Assembly (NCBI RefSeq): GCF_901709675.1
Contig: NC_051094.1
Span: forward strand, 4,057,001 to 4,121,000
Direction: 5' to 3'
DNA length: 64,000 bases
Source of the DNA: Syngnathus acus
Taxonomy: Eukaryota > Chordata > Actinopteri > Syngnathiformes > Syngnathidae
The notes under the pieces: model-generated
Seen by the model: only the letters and a program-made list of their open reading frames with translations
Database searches by the model: none
What the model was told of the DNA's origin: nothing
Shown here: positions 1 through 12,800 of the stretch, piece by piece
How positions within the stretch are numbered: position 1 is the first letter of the stretch
How the letters are laid out: each line of letters begins with the position of its first letter
Translations under genes and position numbers: made by a program

Positions 1-156
1 CCTCACCTCCCTCCCCTCTTTGCTTCCTTTTCACCTACTCCTCCATTTCATCCTCCTCCACCGCCATCTTTCAACTCCATACTCACCCTCTCCACTTCCT
101 CCCCACCTGTCCTCCTTATCCTCACCTTCACGTCACGCTCCTCTTACTCCTGCCAG

Positions 157-810
157 CTTCAGAAGATGAAGGAGCTACGAGCGGTGTACCCCGAAAAGCG
201 CATTTACACCCAGCAGGTCGGTCCTGGCTGCTGTTTCGGCGCTTTGGCCCTCATGCTACGCTTCTACTTTGAGGTTTGCAAATCGGACGCCGCCGGCCGG
301 CCCGTGTCTGCACATCAACAAGTGTCTGTCTTTCTGTCAGGAGTGGGACTACGCTTACGTGCACAGCTTCTACCACCTGTCGCTGTCCGTGTCCTTCGTC
401 CTGCTGCTGCCGAAGAAGAACCGCTACGCCGGCTCGGGCCGCAACGCCGCCAAGCTCAGCTGCTGGACACTATGCTGCTGCGTACGTGATCATTTACATA
501 AATACACACACAGTAAGGGTCCTCGACAAAAGGTACTGGGTGTCTAATATGTGTCGGTCCGGGTCCGCAGAGCTTGTCACCGGCCTCCTACAAGGAAAAG
601 AAACATACGCCAGAGAAGAAGGACACGCCGGAGAAACAAGACACGTTGGCGAAGGACAAGAAGAAGAAAGGCTCAGCGTGTCGCTCGCTTCTGAAGGCCT
701 TCAAGGTGTCCGAAAAGACCCCTGTGTTGCCCGTCTTCTCTCCTGCGCCGTCCACACCCGTCAAAGGCACCAGCATCAGCAAGCTGAAGGAGATCAACGG
801 ATGGAAGTGA
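157..810 (+). CDS. mymk: Myomaker (myoblast fusion membrane protein), C-terminal exons only
   Basis: Myomaker is a seven-pass membrane protein that drives fusion of myoblasts into muscle fibres. Three exons are in the window: 157-273, 341-481 and 571-810, all phase 0; earlier exons lie to the left. The first two encode the last membrane segments and match vertebrate myomaker almost residue by residue, including VGPGCCFGALALMLRF, YVHSFYH, FVLLLPKKNRYAG and the terminal cysteine cluster TLCCC. In mammals the protein ends two or three residues after this cluster. Here there is no stop: codon TGC abuts a GTACGT donor at 482, and a CCGCAG acceptor opens a third exon in frame. It adds 79 residues, lysine-rich with repeated PEKKDT/PEKQDT units, ending INGWK. 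Read-through of the intron would instead add a short tail stopping at 547. Identification is very secure; the third exon is inferred from splice signals and phase. Confidence 0.88.
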
Positions 811-1760
811 GGCAGAAAGGTGTGGTAGGGGAAGGACCACAAAATGCTGGCTGAGAACCCACACACACACACACACACACACATGAATACACGCACATGA
901 AAAATTGAACACAGTTGAACAGACACACACACACAAGCATGCAAGTGCAGGCTCACTATTTGGCAAGGCATGAATTCCTTTCATGGGCAGCTGACGTACG
1001 CACAGCGGCGTAGGCGGGAACGTCACGACCTTCTCATTAGTGCGCCAAGGTGGTAAAAATTCCAAAAGGTCCCTGAAGATGCGTATAAAAGCTGAAACGT
1101 GACATTTAACACAGTGATAAAACAAAAACACGCGCACACACGCCACTGCCGGGCCAGGCAGACGGTCGGCGTCTAGAAAGCATCAAGTGTCTTGGCGAGC
1201 CGCCCGCTGCCTTTCCTCAAGAGGAAGTCCGCCCGTCGGACAGACAGACAGGCGGGCAGGCGGCCTGACGTTTGGCTGTCTGTCCGTTTCTCTCGGGAAA
1301 CATTTCACTGCAGACAATTTATACATTTTGGACATGTTTGCTCCTCTCGCTGCCTCGCCAGTCACTTTTACTGGTGTGTGTGCGTCTGCGTGCTTGACGT
1401 GTGTGTGTGTGTGTGTGTGTGTGGTCTGAAGTGTGTTTGCCAGTGTGTGCAATTACGTCAGCTCTGTCAGAAGGTGTCTCCCATCCAGACTAAAATTTCA
1501 AAATCCCCCAAACACTTGTCTCGGGCACGGCAATGCTGCGGCTTGACCCCGGTCACTCCCTAAATATTCGTAACCTCGCTCACGTTTTGGCATTCAACTT
1601 TTGTGGCTGTTGAGAGAAGCAACAACAAACAATAGCAGACTCACTAATTGCTCAGACTCTCTTTCTCGCACGCACACACAAAATCGATCTCATACAAAAA
1701 GTGTTGTCGAATGTTCAATTATTATGTTTTGATATTAATAAACCTATATTTTTGATTGTA
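811..1760 (+). other. mymk: Probable mymk 3' UTR with polyadenylation signal
   Basis: There is no convincing coding frame after the stop at 810. The stretch holds (CA)n at 860-882 and (GT)n near 1399-1422. The first good AATAAA is at 1737-1742, which would give a 3' UTR of about 930 nt. The transcript end is inferred from the signal only. Confidence 0.45.
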
Positions 1761-3488
1761 TGACAACCTGGCTTGTAGAGTTAGTTGAAAAACTTTATGA
1801 TAGCTGATTTATTATTTCCAAGGTTAAAAAAGAAAAACGTTTTTCCGAGAATGAACGCGTGATGACTTTCTCTGTGTTGATGTTGGACTTTCACCGCCTG
1901 CAGACGACAAAAACGAACAGCCGCGCCGCCGTCAACAGTTAGCGCAGCTGCTCGTCATGCTACACTCACTCGTTCCGCTAACACCGAGGTCGGCTTACAC
2001 CAAGGTCTACCCACAGGAGTATGCGTGACTGAGTGATATTCCACAGTTTAAGCTTAAAATAAATATATGTGTTCAGTGCTGCCCAAAAGGTCCTGGACTT
2101 CTCAAAAGTTATACTCAGGCTTTTCTATCACAAAGATGTGTTACCCCAAAACGAAACACAAACAGTACCGTATTGGCCTGAATATAAGACGGTGTTTTCT
2201 GCATTGAAATAAGACTGAAAAAGTGGGGATCGTCTTACATTCGGGGTCTAGACATTATACCCATTCACAACGCTAGATCGCGCCAGGTATCTTTAAAGCG
2301 AATGCTGAACTTAACTCCCCAGGCCAAAGCGAACCACTGTCACAAAGAATAAAAATAAAAATAGCGGTAAGAAAATAAGAGAAGAGATAACAGAAAATGG
2401 AAAAACCAGAAGCCATTCATTTACAAATGTGATTGCACTTTAGTTTACATATTTAAATGTTCAGATATTGAGATGTGATAGACAGTTTTTGCATGATTTG
2501 AATGAGGCAAAATAACATGCTTTTTCTCTCAAATATATCGTTATAATCATTTGTTCCAGATGTACTGTAATTATTTTCTGTATAAAAATTAAATTTGGTG
2601 TTCAAAAAGTCTTTTTTCAAACTTGAATCTTGAAAAAGAGGGGGTCGTCTTATAATCAGGGTCGTCTTATATTCGGGCCAATACGGTAGTTCCTGCACTT
2701 CAAACACGCAGTGGGGACACAGTAGTGACCTCAAGATCTAGGAATTTCTAGTTTTAGGTAATTCAGTGGTTAATTTGCTCATAGGGCCGATAAAACAACA
2801 CTTCTCGTACTATCGTGTAGAGTAGTCATTAAAATGTTTGCTATTGTCACTCAAAACCAGTGGGTCGTGCTCCACGTTAGCCTCTGGTTCCACCTACTGG
2901 CTAACAATGGAACACCAACTTATGGAGCGTATGCTGCAGTCTTTTGAAAGATCATCAAACTTTGACGCTGTAACATGCAAAGACAAAAATATTCAGAAGC
3001 ATATACTTTTTTGTACTTGACTCTTTTTGTACTCTTGCCAAAATCAGAATGAAAAACGAAAACGAGTGTTGGTAACAGAAATCTGAGTTACACTTAGCAA
3101 AATAAAACACCACGCTGATGGAAAAAAGTAATACATAGTTTGAAATTTTAGCATGTTTCTTCTTAAAATATATTTATACCTCACAAGTATTCAAATGTCG
3201 GCCGAGATGCCCAACAAAGGCGAAACCAAACGTTTTCTTATCACGGGTGAGTTTTACTTTGAAAGGTGTAAGCGGAAATAGAAGACAGACCGATGGTCAG
3301 CTGACTGGAATGTTGACAAAGCAAGCTTCGATCCCGGAAGAGACCCGAAGACGCCGGCGAAATGCGCGACGCACGCGAGATTTTGTGATTATTTCAAGGT
3401 AAGCGTTGTATTGAAGCCGCGCACCTGCGGACTGCACAAGGCGTAACATCGCAGGGCCTATTTCGGAAAGGTTTGGGGAAAACTCGTG
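1761..3488. other. Intergenic spacer, mymk to slc2a8
   Basis: AT-rich spacer. It contains a Tc1-type MITE at 2166-2688 and is otherwise featureless to me. CpG-containing sequence at 3290-3480 is probably the slc2a8 promoter and 5' UTR. Confidence 0.5.
2166..2688. mobile_element. MITE with ~24-bp terminal inverted repeats and TA target duplication
   Basis: The left end CCGTATTGGCCTGAATATAA (from 2168) is the inverse of the right end, which reads TTATATTCGGGCCAATACGG up to 2686. Both outer ends are flanked by TA (2166-2167 and 2687-2688), as for Tc1/mariner-class insertions. The ~519-bp interior has no transposase frame. The inverted ends and TA are seen directly; the superfamily is inferred from the TA only. 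Confidence 0.75.
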
Positions 3489-6400
3489 ATGGACACCCAG
3501 CAGGAGCACAGTCGGCTTCTGAATGCTGACAGTCGAGACGATGGCGATCCCACGGGGCTCATGTCCGAACAGGACGCTTATCTTAGGTAAGCCAGAAACA
3601 GTGGGGCATTTTAAATTAGACATTTTATTTATAATATATAAATAGCCTTACTATGTGAGTGTTTGCTTCATTTATTACTTTTATAGTTATTTTTTTACTA
3701 ATGAATCATGGTTTCCCAGGGTAGTGTAATAAGTCCAGTGTTATTTTTGCTTATGGTTTAAAGTATAATTTATGAAGTAGAAAATATAACTGGGAAATCA
3801 CTTAACATGGTGTACCTAATCACAAACATTTAGAAAAAAATTGCATTCAGTCATAATTGCTATAAAATAAAAAGTGCCAGCCTCTGAATCCCAAAGTGAC
3901 TATTTTATGGAATGATGCATATGTGAAGAAATGATGAAAAGTAGACATTGCGTGGGACTTTTCTGCTGATTTCAAGCGCGCTGACATGAATTATTGAATT
4001 GAGGTCTCTCGTGACTTTCTTAATGCAATCAAGCAGTTATCCTGATTAGCGCTAATCATTAACATGCTCCTCTGCCTCCTCCTCCTGCTCTTCCTTCCTG
4101 TGTAGCAAAGTAAGCAACAAGAAGTTGTACCTGGCCACCTTGGCATCCGTGCTGGGGCCCATGAGCTTCGGTTTTGTGCTGGGCTACAGCTCGCCCGCTA
4201 TTCCGGAGTTGTCCAGGAGCCCGGACCCCCGACTGCGATTGAACGAGGTGCAGGCGTCCTGGTTTGGGGTAAGAGGGTCATCCAATCGGCGGGCTGGAAA
4301 GGACACTTTTGGTTTTGCTCCCCCCCCTTTGGTGATGCCGCGTTTGTTCACCGCAGTCGGTGGTGACGCTGGGGGCGGCAGCCGGCGGCCTGCTGACTGG
4401 CTGGATCGTGGACAAGGCGGGCAGGAAGCTGACACTCATGTTCTGCTCGCTGCCCTTCGTCTTCGGCTTCACTGTCATCATCGCTGCCCAGAACGTGTGG
4501 ACGCTCTACGTTGGACGCATGCTCACGGGGCTCGCCAGCGGAGGCGCCTCCCTCGTTGTACCGGTCGGACTCCTCGTTAAGCCTCTTTGCTTCTTGTTTC
4601 TTTACCCTTTGTTATTGGCGTATCGTCTCTCACCTTTCATGTGGTTAAATGTGCAACTTTTTGTCAGAGTCCTTGTGTTTCCTCTTTCCTTGTCTCCTCA
4701 TGTCTCTTTGGGTGTGGTTTCCCGTCACTTGACGCTAATCTTGTGTATTTTTTTCCATCAGCTGTACATCTCAGAGATGGCTCACGAGCGTGTGCGAGGA
4801 ACGCTGGGCTCGTGCGTGCAGCTGATGGTTGTGTTCGGCATCATGGGAGTTTACCTGGCTGGTACGAAGCAGCTCGGGTTTCTGTCGTTGAAAATTTAAG
4901 CGAATTGATTCATTCGCAGGTCTGTTTGTGGACTGGCGCTGGCTGGCGGTGTGCGGGGCCGTGCCGCCCACGCTGCTGATTGCGTCCATGTGCTTCATGC
5001 CGGAGACGCCGCGCTTCCTGCTGTCGCAAGGCAAGCGGCGTGAGGCAGAGGAGGCGCTGCGCTTTCTGCGGGGGCCTCACGCGGCCGTGGAGTGGGAGTG
5101 CGCCCGCATTGAGGAGGCCTGTGACCAACAGGCAGGTGGAGGGGGAATGGCTGCCTCCCAAAATCTTTCTCTTGTCTAGAGGAGGTGGAGTGTTATTGAA
5201 GGTCGTAATTCTTTCGGCTGATCTGGATAAAGATTCCAAAGAACACCCACAACAGGAAACAAAATACATGAATGGAGACTCACGCAAATTTACATTCAAC
5301 TAATAACATAGACCCACACTAACATGCGGCCATATTTAATTAAAACCTCGCCCATTAATATACATTGAACGCTGTCTCCCGGCAGGGTCCCAGCTTCCGG
5401 GCGGCGGATCTGAAGAATGCGGCCGTGTACAAACCGCTGGCCATCGGCGTGATGTTGATGTTCTTCCAGCAGATGTCCGGCATCAACGCCGTCATGTTTT
5501 ACGCGCAGAACATTTTTGAGCAGGCGCACTTCAAGGTCAGCCAAATCAAGCTAGGGACCAATTGTTGACATCAACAATGATGCTGTGGTGTCTTTCAGGA
5601 GAGCGACCTGGCCTCAGTGATGGTGGGCTTAGTTCAGGTGGTCTTCACCGGCGTGGCGGCCCTCATCATGGACAAAGCGGGAAGGAAAGTGTTGCTTGTC
5701 ATTTCAGGTGAGCTTCTCTAGACCTTGATGGGCATGTGACATCATCACAAGTGTTGTGGGGAACTAAAAGAACATGACTTGACTTGAGTCAGACTCAAGT
5801 GGCTACTTTTTTAAGCTTGCTTATGACTTGCACATATTTGTGACATTCTCCCAACTGTGGTTTGGTTGTTACTCTATGTTTAGGCGTGGCCATGGTGATA
5901 AGCACGGCAGCGTTTGGGCTTTACTTCTACTTGATGTCCAGAAGCTCCTCGCCAGAAGAACATCACGCCAACATGTCCTGGTTGGCCCTCACCAGCATGG
6001 CTGTCTTCATCACAGGTCAGACGGACAGCCCACGTGATGCATAGTTAGTTAATTAGTTTTCTTACCTCCACTAAGCATTGTTTGTTTGTGTTGTGTGTGT
6101 ATGTGCATGTGTAGGCTTCGCCTTGGGTTGGGGTCCCATTCCGTGGTTGGTGATGTCTGAGATCTTCCCGGTGAAGGTCCGTGGCTTCGCCAGCTCTGTG
6201 TGCGTGCTGACCAACTGGGGCATGGCTTTCATCATCACCAAGAGCTTCCAGGACATGATGGTCAGCTCCTAAACACCACTTCTTCTGGTTTCTTGTTATA
6301 AATTAAGTGTTGAGGCCAGCAGGGAATGTCTGGATCTCACTTAAAAAGTCAGTTGTCGGCCATATTGTAATGGGCTCTGCTGTTCTCTTCTAGACTCTTC

Positions 6401-6540
6401 TCACCAGTGCGGGAACTTTCTGGCTCTTCTCGTGCATGTGCCTCCTCAGCCTGGTCTTCACTGTTGTATTTGTGCCAGAAACTAAAGGGCGGACACTGGA
6501 GCAGATCGAGGCCAACTTCCAGGGAACGGCAGGACCGTGA
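3489..6540 (+). CDS. slc2a8: Solute carrier family 2 member 8 (GLUT8), intracellular hexose transporter
   Basis: Complete facilitative sugar transporter of about 487 residues (human 477). Exons: 3489-3586, 4106-4268, 4357-4563, 4762-4861, 4920-5131, 5386-5535, 5599-5707, 5884-6015, 6115-6260, 6394-6540; phases agree throughout. Hallmarks in order: an acidic dileucine sorting motif EHSRLL near residue 6, as in endosome/lysosome-retained GLUT8; SPAIPEL in TM1; two DKAGRK loops; [22 protein letters not shown] in TM7; [15 protein letters not shown] in TM10; and [12 protein letters not shown] at the C-terminus. It matches GLUT8 much better than its relative GLUT6, for example [14 protein letters not shown] and GSCVQLMVV. 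The start is the first ATG ahead of the dileucine motif. Intron 5 begins with GC at 5132, the only join that keeps frame. A poly(A) signal AATAAA lies at 6929-6934, and an earlier ATTAAA at 6558. Confidence 0.96.
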
Positions 6541-7955
6541 TGGCTTCTAGAAACCTCATTAAAAACAATGCAAATATTCTCAGAAATGTCTCCAACGCAC
6601 AAGTAGCAAGAGTTCTGGGAGGAAGGGGTGTGGTCACTGCATGACAATCACTGTGAGCACACTCCTGGGTGGAGCAATGGATTGATCATTTTTTTCCTCA
6701 TTTTTTTTGTTTATAAATGAAGGTACAACGTTCTCTACAACTCATCTCAGGTGGGTTACTTTTTTTTTTTTTTATAATGAAAACAAACGGTTATAATTTG
6801 ACACCAGTGTATTTTTCATATGTAATTATTAGGGAAATTTATCCAAATGTGATGAAAAGATTCCACGCTGCTGTTGATGGGTGTCGAGGGATGGGGTGGC
6901 AAAAGTATGGTCAATTTGTATTATTATTAATAAATAATATGCAAATTAATAATGTTTGTCTGTGATTCTATAAGTAGCCAAAATAGCTTTTACATAGCGT
7001 GAGTCCTGTCATTTGCTGTGTAAATAGATGTGGGATTTCTTTTACGTTATATCTGCTTCAAATTGAATTCAATTCAGTTGTATTCCCTTATCTGGGTCAT
7101 CATCGGATCATTGATTTGTTGCCAATCAAAATAGAAAAAAAATGGTAAAAAAGGAAATTTACATAGAATTTCACCTTCCTCATAGTTAATTAATAAAGGG
7201 TGTTAAAATCAGGGAATGTTGTTAATATCTGTCACCTGAGGGTAAATGAAGCCATTTGAGACGTTTCTGTCATTAAGGACTATACAAATACATTTGACTT
7301 GACTTAATTTTTTTCAAATTAATTGCATTATTATTTCAATATTTAAATCTCGTGGTGCACGTACTACTTTACATTTTTGTGCAATACCGTCAAATTAAAG
7401 TTTAATTACTTTTTTGGAGGGGTGCATTGTTGGCCTAAAATGGTAACTAAATATGGTGTTTTAAAAGTATAGACCTAAATTGATCATGAAAACGCAGTTG
7501 ATTTGCACATAACCGATAACGATCACACGTTCAAATTTAGTTTCCGCTGAGACGTCATTTAAACTTTCAAAACAAAAGTCAATATTTAAGGCATAGCTTT
7601 TGTACCCGTTATTGGTGGTAAATGTGACGCGTAACGATATTTAAATACATATTATTAATCTAAATATGGTAAAAGCATTATTGTATTTGTCTTTGTCCTT
7701 GGCAGAGCAATAGTTAGTAATTTATGTTGAAAGATCTACGACTTTACTTCCTATTTGGCAGCTCGACGCGCAGTATAGACTTCCGGTCCTGCGTAGTGTT
7801 ACCTCGTCTGTCGTCCGGTCCGCTTCGGCGGGGATGCTGCAAGAAGCGATGGAGTTGAAGCCCCCCAAAAACACTCGAGCGTCTGCCGGAGTTTGAGAGA
7901 TAAAAGGCGGGCGCCGAGCCGAATAAGGAACGATAATATTGATAAGATTTTTACG
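6541..7955. other. slc2a8 3' UTR, spacer and hira 5' region
   Basis: No coding frame recognised. AT-rich to about 7700, with AATAAA at 6929-6934 as the likely slc2a8 poly(A) signal. From about 7750 it becomes CpG-rich, which fits a promoter and 5' UTR for hira. Confidence 0.5.
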
Positions 7956-9835
7956 ATGAAGCTGCTGAAGCCGAGCTGGGTGAGCCACAACGGTAAGCAA
8001 GCGAATCTCATGGATCAAGTTGAGGCTTTTGTTGTTGTCGTCGGCAGAAGCTCCCGAGGGGAGTGATGGCGAGGGGGGCACCGAAACGTCCACACCCGGC
8101 GTCTTTTCATGTTGAAACTAGAGGGTAGTTTTTTGTCACTATGGTCCTCCCTCAAACTCAAATGTTTGCTAATCCCAGCTACCCGACTAACCCTCTGCCG
8201 GCTAGCTTTAGAAGTTAGCCAATACAGCTAACTGCTGTCACTTTGCTAAGTTAGCCATTAGCATGCTTAACGGCTGACACGTTTGGGCCGTTTTCTGTTC
8301 GAAAGCCTTCATCTGTGTGTCATGGACACGGAGAGTTTCGGCTCCTTGAATTAGGGGGTTCTCAATGAAGCTTCAAGTACACGTGACTTACCCCCACACC
8401 CCCAACAAAGACATCATGGATTGTATTTTACCTGGTGAAGGCAGGACTTCATATCAATTAGTGTGCAACAAAACCCCTTCACAACATCTGTAGACGAGTA
8501 ACATTCTCTCTACTTGACAACTAGTCTAGTACAGTTTATTGTTAGTTTTTCAATCTGCTGTCCCAGCTGATGCATCTATAGCTGGTTCAAACAAGGCATA
8601 TGGAGGGATAATTATGTTTGTGTTATTGCCAATGTTTTGTGATCTCTTCTGTCGTATTATTATTTTATGTGATATGTTCTGTGAAGCGCTTTGTTACAGC
8701 GACAGCTGTTGTGAAAGTGTGTGGAAATTGGACATTTTTGTTGACATTTTGTTGAAGCAAAGCGATCTTCGGATAATTGAGACAACCCAAGTTTTACTGC
8801 TGATTACTAAAACATGTTTTTTGTGACAAGTCTTGTTTTTTTATTTATTTGTAGTTTCTGTTTTCATAGTCATGAAATATGAGCTTTAAAAAAATCAGTC
8901 AGAATTCTTTAAATTGGCTGTTCACCATTTAAAAAATGTGTGTGTTTTTTTTTTGACAGGCAAACCCATCTTTTCTGTTGACATTCACCCGGATGGAACC
9001 AAATTTGCAACCGGCGGGCAAGGTAACGTGTCAAACACACACCAGGATAAGTCAAATCGAGGATTGGCGTAATAAATTGTTTGTGATCTTCAGGGGAGGA
9101 TTCGGGGAAGGTGATGATTTGGAACATGGCGCCTGTCCTCCGTGAGGAAGATGAGAAAAATGAGAATGTTCCCAAAATGCTTTGCCAGATGGACAATCAT
9201 CTAGGTAATATTCTTATGAAAACACTCGAAGTAGACGGCCTCAACTTCTCAACAAGTTGCATTAATGTTAGTCATTCTCTGCAGGGTTAGGGAAATATGA
9301 TAAATAGTATTGCTGCATTGTCCGTCTAAAGTGTTGTGCACTGTTCGCGTTCAAAGCAACTGCCGTTTACAAGGTTCCAACATTGCAACGTCAATGCTAG
9401 TTCTTTAGCATGTCTATGGCAGTTTGTATTGTGTATTAGCATTATGCTATCTGACTTTCATGAGGTAGTTATGCAGTGGTTTCAATACATGTGTAATTGT
9501 CTTTGCCTAAAGTTTAGTTTGACGGTAAACATTTTGTATGTCAGATTTTTGCTCGCAAGTCAAAGCGAAAAAAATCAGTCGAGCAATGGCTCATATCTCG
9601 AAAAACACGTCAGACGGGTCGCTTGTTAGTCCGTGTACTAGTGTACACAAGCAAATCTTTTAATTATTTAAGAGTACACTTCCTGTTAGGAAGCTTTTTT
9701 TATTTTTTTAAATACAACTTCAAATCTTATTTGTGTTCAGCATGTGTGAACTGCGTGCGCTGGTCCAACAACGGCCTGTACCTTGCATCGGGAGGGGATG
9801 ACAAGCTGGTGATGGTGTGGAAACGAGCTGCGTAT

Positions 9836-9876
<41 letters not shown>

Positions 9877-12800
9877 TGCATAACTTAATATCGCTATGTG
9901 CTAGCTGCTTTTTAAAAATTAAACGATTAGCTTAATCAGTTGTAGAGTAAAATTTAATAATGACGACCCAAAGTGGACAACAAAAATAGCTGCATGCTGC
10001 TGCGTTCATCTGATTTTTTTTCATCTGGATAATTGGTAGTATAATTGATTCTAAAAAAAATCTTAACCCTGGTATTGATGCACTCTTGCTGTTAAGGTTC
10101 ATCGGTCCGAGTACGGTGTTTGGCTCAAGCAGCAAACTGGCCAACGTGGAGCAGTGGAGATGTGTCACCATTCTGAGGAACCACACTGGAGGTAACACAA
10201 GCACACGCAAAGCCACAACATTGTACTGGAGAAGTAAGCGTTTTCTTCAGGCACTTGAGCCGCCACTGTTTGTATACAAGGCATTTAAAAAGTCTATCTT
10301 TTATATCATTATTATGTTGATGTTTGCTGTGTGTGTAGATGTGATGGACGTGGCCTGGTCTCCTCACGACGTGTGGCTGGCGTCATGCAGCGTGGACAAC
10401 ACCATCGTCATCTGGAACGCACGCAAATTCCCTGGTAAAATCCAGTGTCCGTTCACCACCGCCAGTCTCAAAACCACAGTTTGTCAAAAGCAACCACTGA
10501 AGTGTGATCGAAGGGGCCTCAAAAAGTTCCTAAAAGGTCCGACCGCGTGGGCTCGGTTGATTCCTCAGAAATGGTGATGTGCCTGCGGGGCCACACGGGC
10601 CTGGTCAAGGGCCTGACGTGGGACCCGGTGGGCAAGTACATCGCTTCGCAGGCTGACGACCACAGCCTGAAAGTGTGGAGGACGGTAGACTGGCAGATGG
10701 AGGCCAACATCACCAAGCCTTTCAGCGAGGTAGGCGGCGGGAAGATGATGAGTATTATGCTGTTCAAGGGTTTTCCTGGCACAAAAAAATGAGAAAAGGA
10801 AAAAAAAAAACAAATACAACAAACAAAGGCCCAGGGACTCAATTTGATGCTGATGCACAAACGTCACTCACCAGGCCTGGCCCCCCTTTTTAAAGCCAGA
10901 CACGTTTCAAGTCACCGCTGCAAAGTGCAAGATGACCCCAAAGCAGACAAAATCAAAAGCTGCACCTCATACGAATGTTTTTTGTTGGTGGTGTTGATTC
11001 TACAAATATTGAAGAGCTGCAACATGAACTCATTCGTTGCCAGCCCGGTTAAAATTGATCTTTGACGTTCATCGCCGTCAATGGCAGTGAATGAGTTAAA
11101 AGAAAAACATGTCAGCACATTTGTCTCCTTCCTGTTCTTTGTGCCAGTGCGGCGGGACCACGCACGTCCTGCGTCTGTCGTGGTCGCCTGACGGCCAGTA
11201 CCTGGTGTCTGCACACGCTATGAACAACTCGGGACCCACGGCGCAGATCGTGGAGCGGGACGGCTGGAAGACCAACATGGACTTTGTGGGCCACAGGAAA
11301 GCCGTCACGGTGGTGGTGAGTATCGCCACACATGTGGCCGAACACAAATCAGTGCGCTTGTCTTGCTCATCAGAAGCCAACGCTAGTCATTGCTCAGCTT
11401 TTAGTCTTTTATTGCACTCGGAAATGGCGGATCTGCAGCGAGCATAGTTGCTCCAGTGCAGGGAAGTGTCGAGGCAAACGTTATTTGTACGCTAGACTTT
11501 AAACGAGCCACCTTTTATAGCGTGTTCTCTTGCAAAACATCAGTGTCCACACACACCTTTCCCCCCCCCAACCTCTCTATGTGTTTGCGTTTAAGCACAT
11601 TTTTCTTTGTGTGCGTGTGTGTGTAGAAATTTAACCCAAAGATCTTCAAGAAGAAGCAGAAGAACGGCGGCTCTTCGAAGCCCAGTTGTCCCTACTGCTG
11701 CTGCGCTGTGGGCAGCAAAGACCGCTCGCTCTCCGTCTGGGTCGGTAAAGGTTTTTGATAACGACTCATTTTATTGTCAAGTATTTATAACGACTTTGAT
11801 CATTTGGAATAGTATTAAATTGATAGATCATCGTCTATAATCTGAGCCGTCTCAATTATAATCAAGATCAGTTTACCTCTCCATTTTCCTTCGTCGTCGC
11901 TAACAGCATTTCTTCTTCATGTTCAGCTGACCTCTCTTAAGCGCCCCCTGGTGGTCATCCACGATTTGTTTGACAAATCCATCATGGACATTTCCTGGTG
12001 AGTTTTCCAAAAAGATTGATCGATTGATACATTTCGACATCATATTTACGATGCCGTGCACTTGTGTTTTCAGTTCCCTTCATTGGTTCTTTGTTCTGTG
12101 TATGTGTATGTTGAAGGACTCTGACGGGTTTGGGCATGTTGGTGTGTTCCATGGATGGTACCGTGGCCTACTTGGACTTCTCACTGGACGAACTAGGAGA
12201 CCCGCTCACTGAGGAGGAGAAGGTCCGACACCCGGGCGCCAGCGACCATCAATCACAACCGCCCCGCCACCAACACCAATCCTGCAGAACCCAAACCCAA
12301 TGAATAAACATCTTCTCTTTTTCAGAACACCATCCACCAGAACATCTACGGCAAGAGCCTGGCTATTACCAACACGCAGGAGCCGCAGCTAGCCACCACC
12401 ATCATCGAGAACCCGGAGATGCTCAAGTACCAGCAGGAGAGGCAGAGCTCGGCCCAGAACAACTGCACAGTGGCCAGTGCGGATTCCTCGGCCCCTAAGC
12501 TCAACAGTGTCATGAACGGGGAGTCTCTGGAGGACATCAGGAAGGTGAGCGCAAAGGTTTTGGCCTACCACAGGTCAGTCTTCACTGACTTCCTGATGTT
12601 CTTGCAGAACCTGCTGAAGAAGCAGGTGGAGACCCGAACCGCCGACGGCAGACGACGGATCACACCGCTGTGTATCGCTCAACTGGACACTGGGTAAGGA
12701 GCGCTGTGCTGAGCTGCGCTATGGCATAAGCAGGCAGCTTGTTCTCGTTGAGTCCAAACCGTAGTATCCACAGTCTTGCTTCTTTATTGCCAAACTTGTT

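Noticed and set aside
3195-3246. Short ATG exon with a GTGAGT donor ahead of slc2a8
   Set aside because: Its phase does not fit slc2a8 exon 2, and its 17 codons match nothing I recognise; probably chance.
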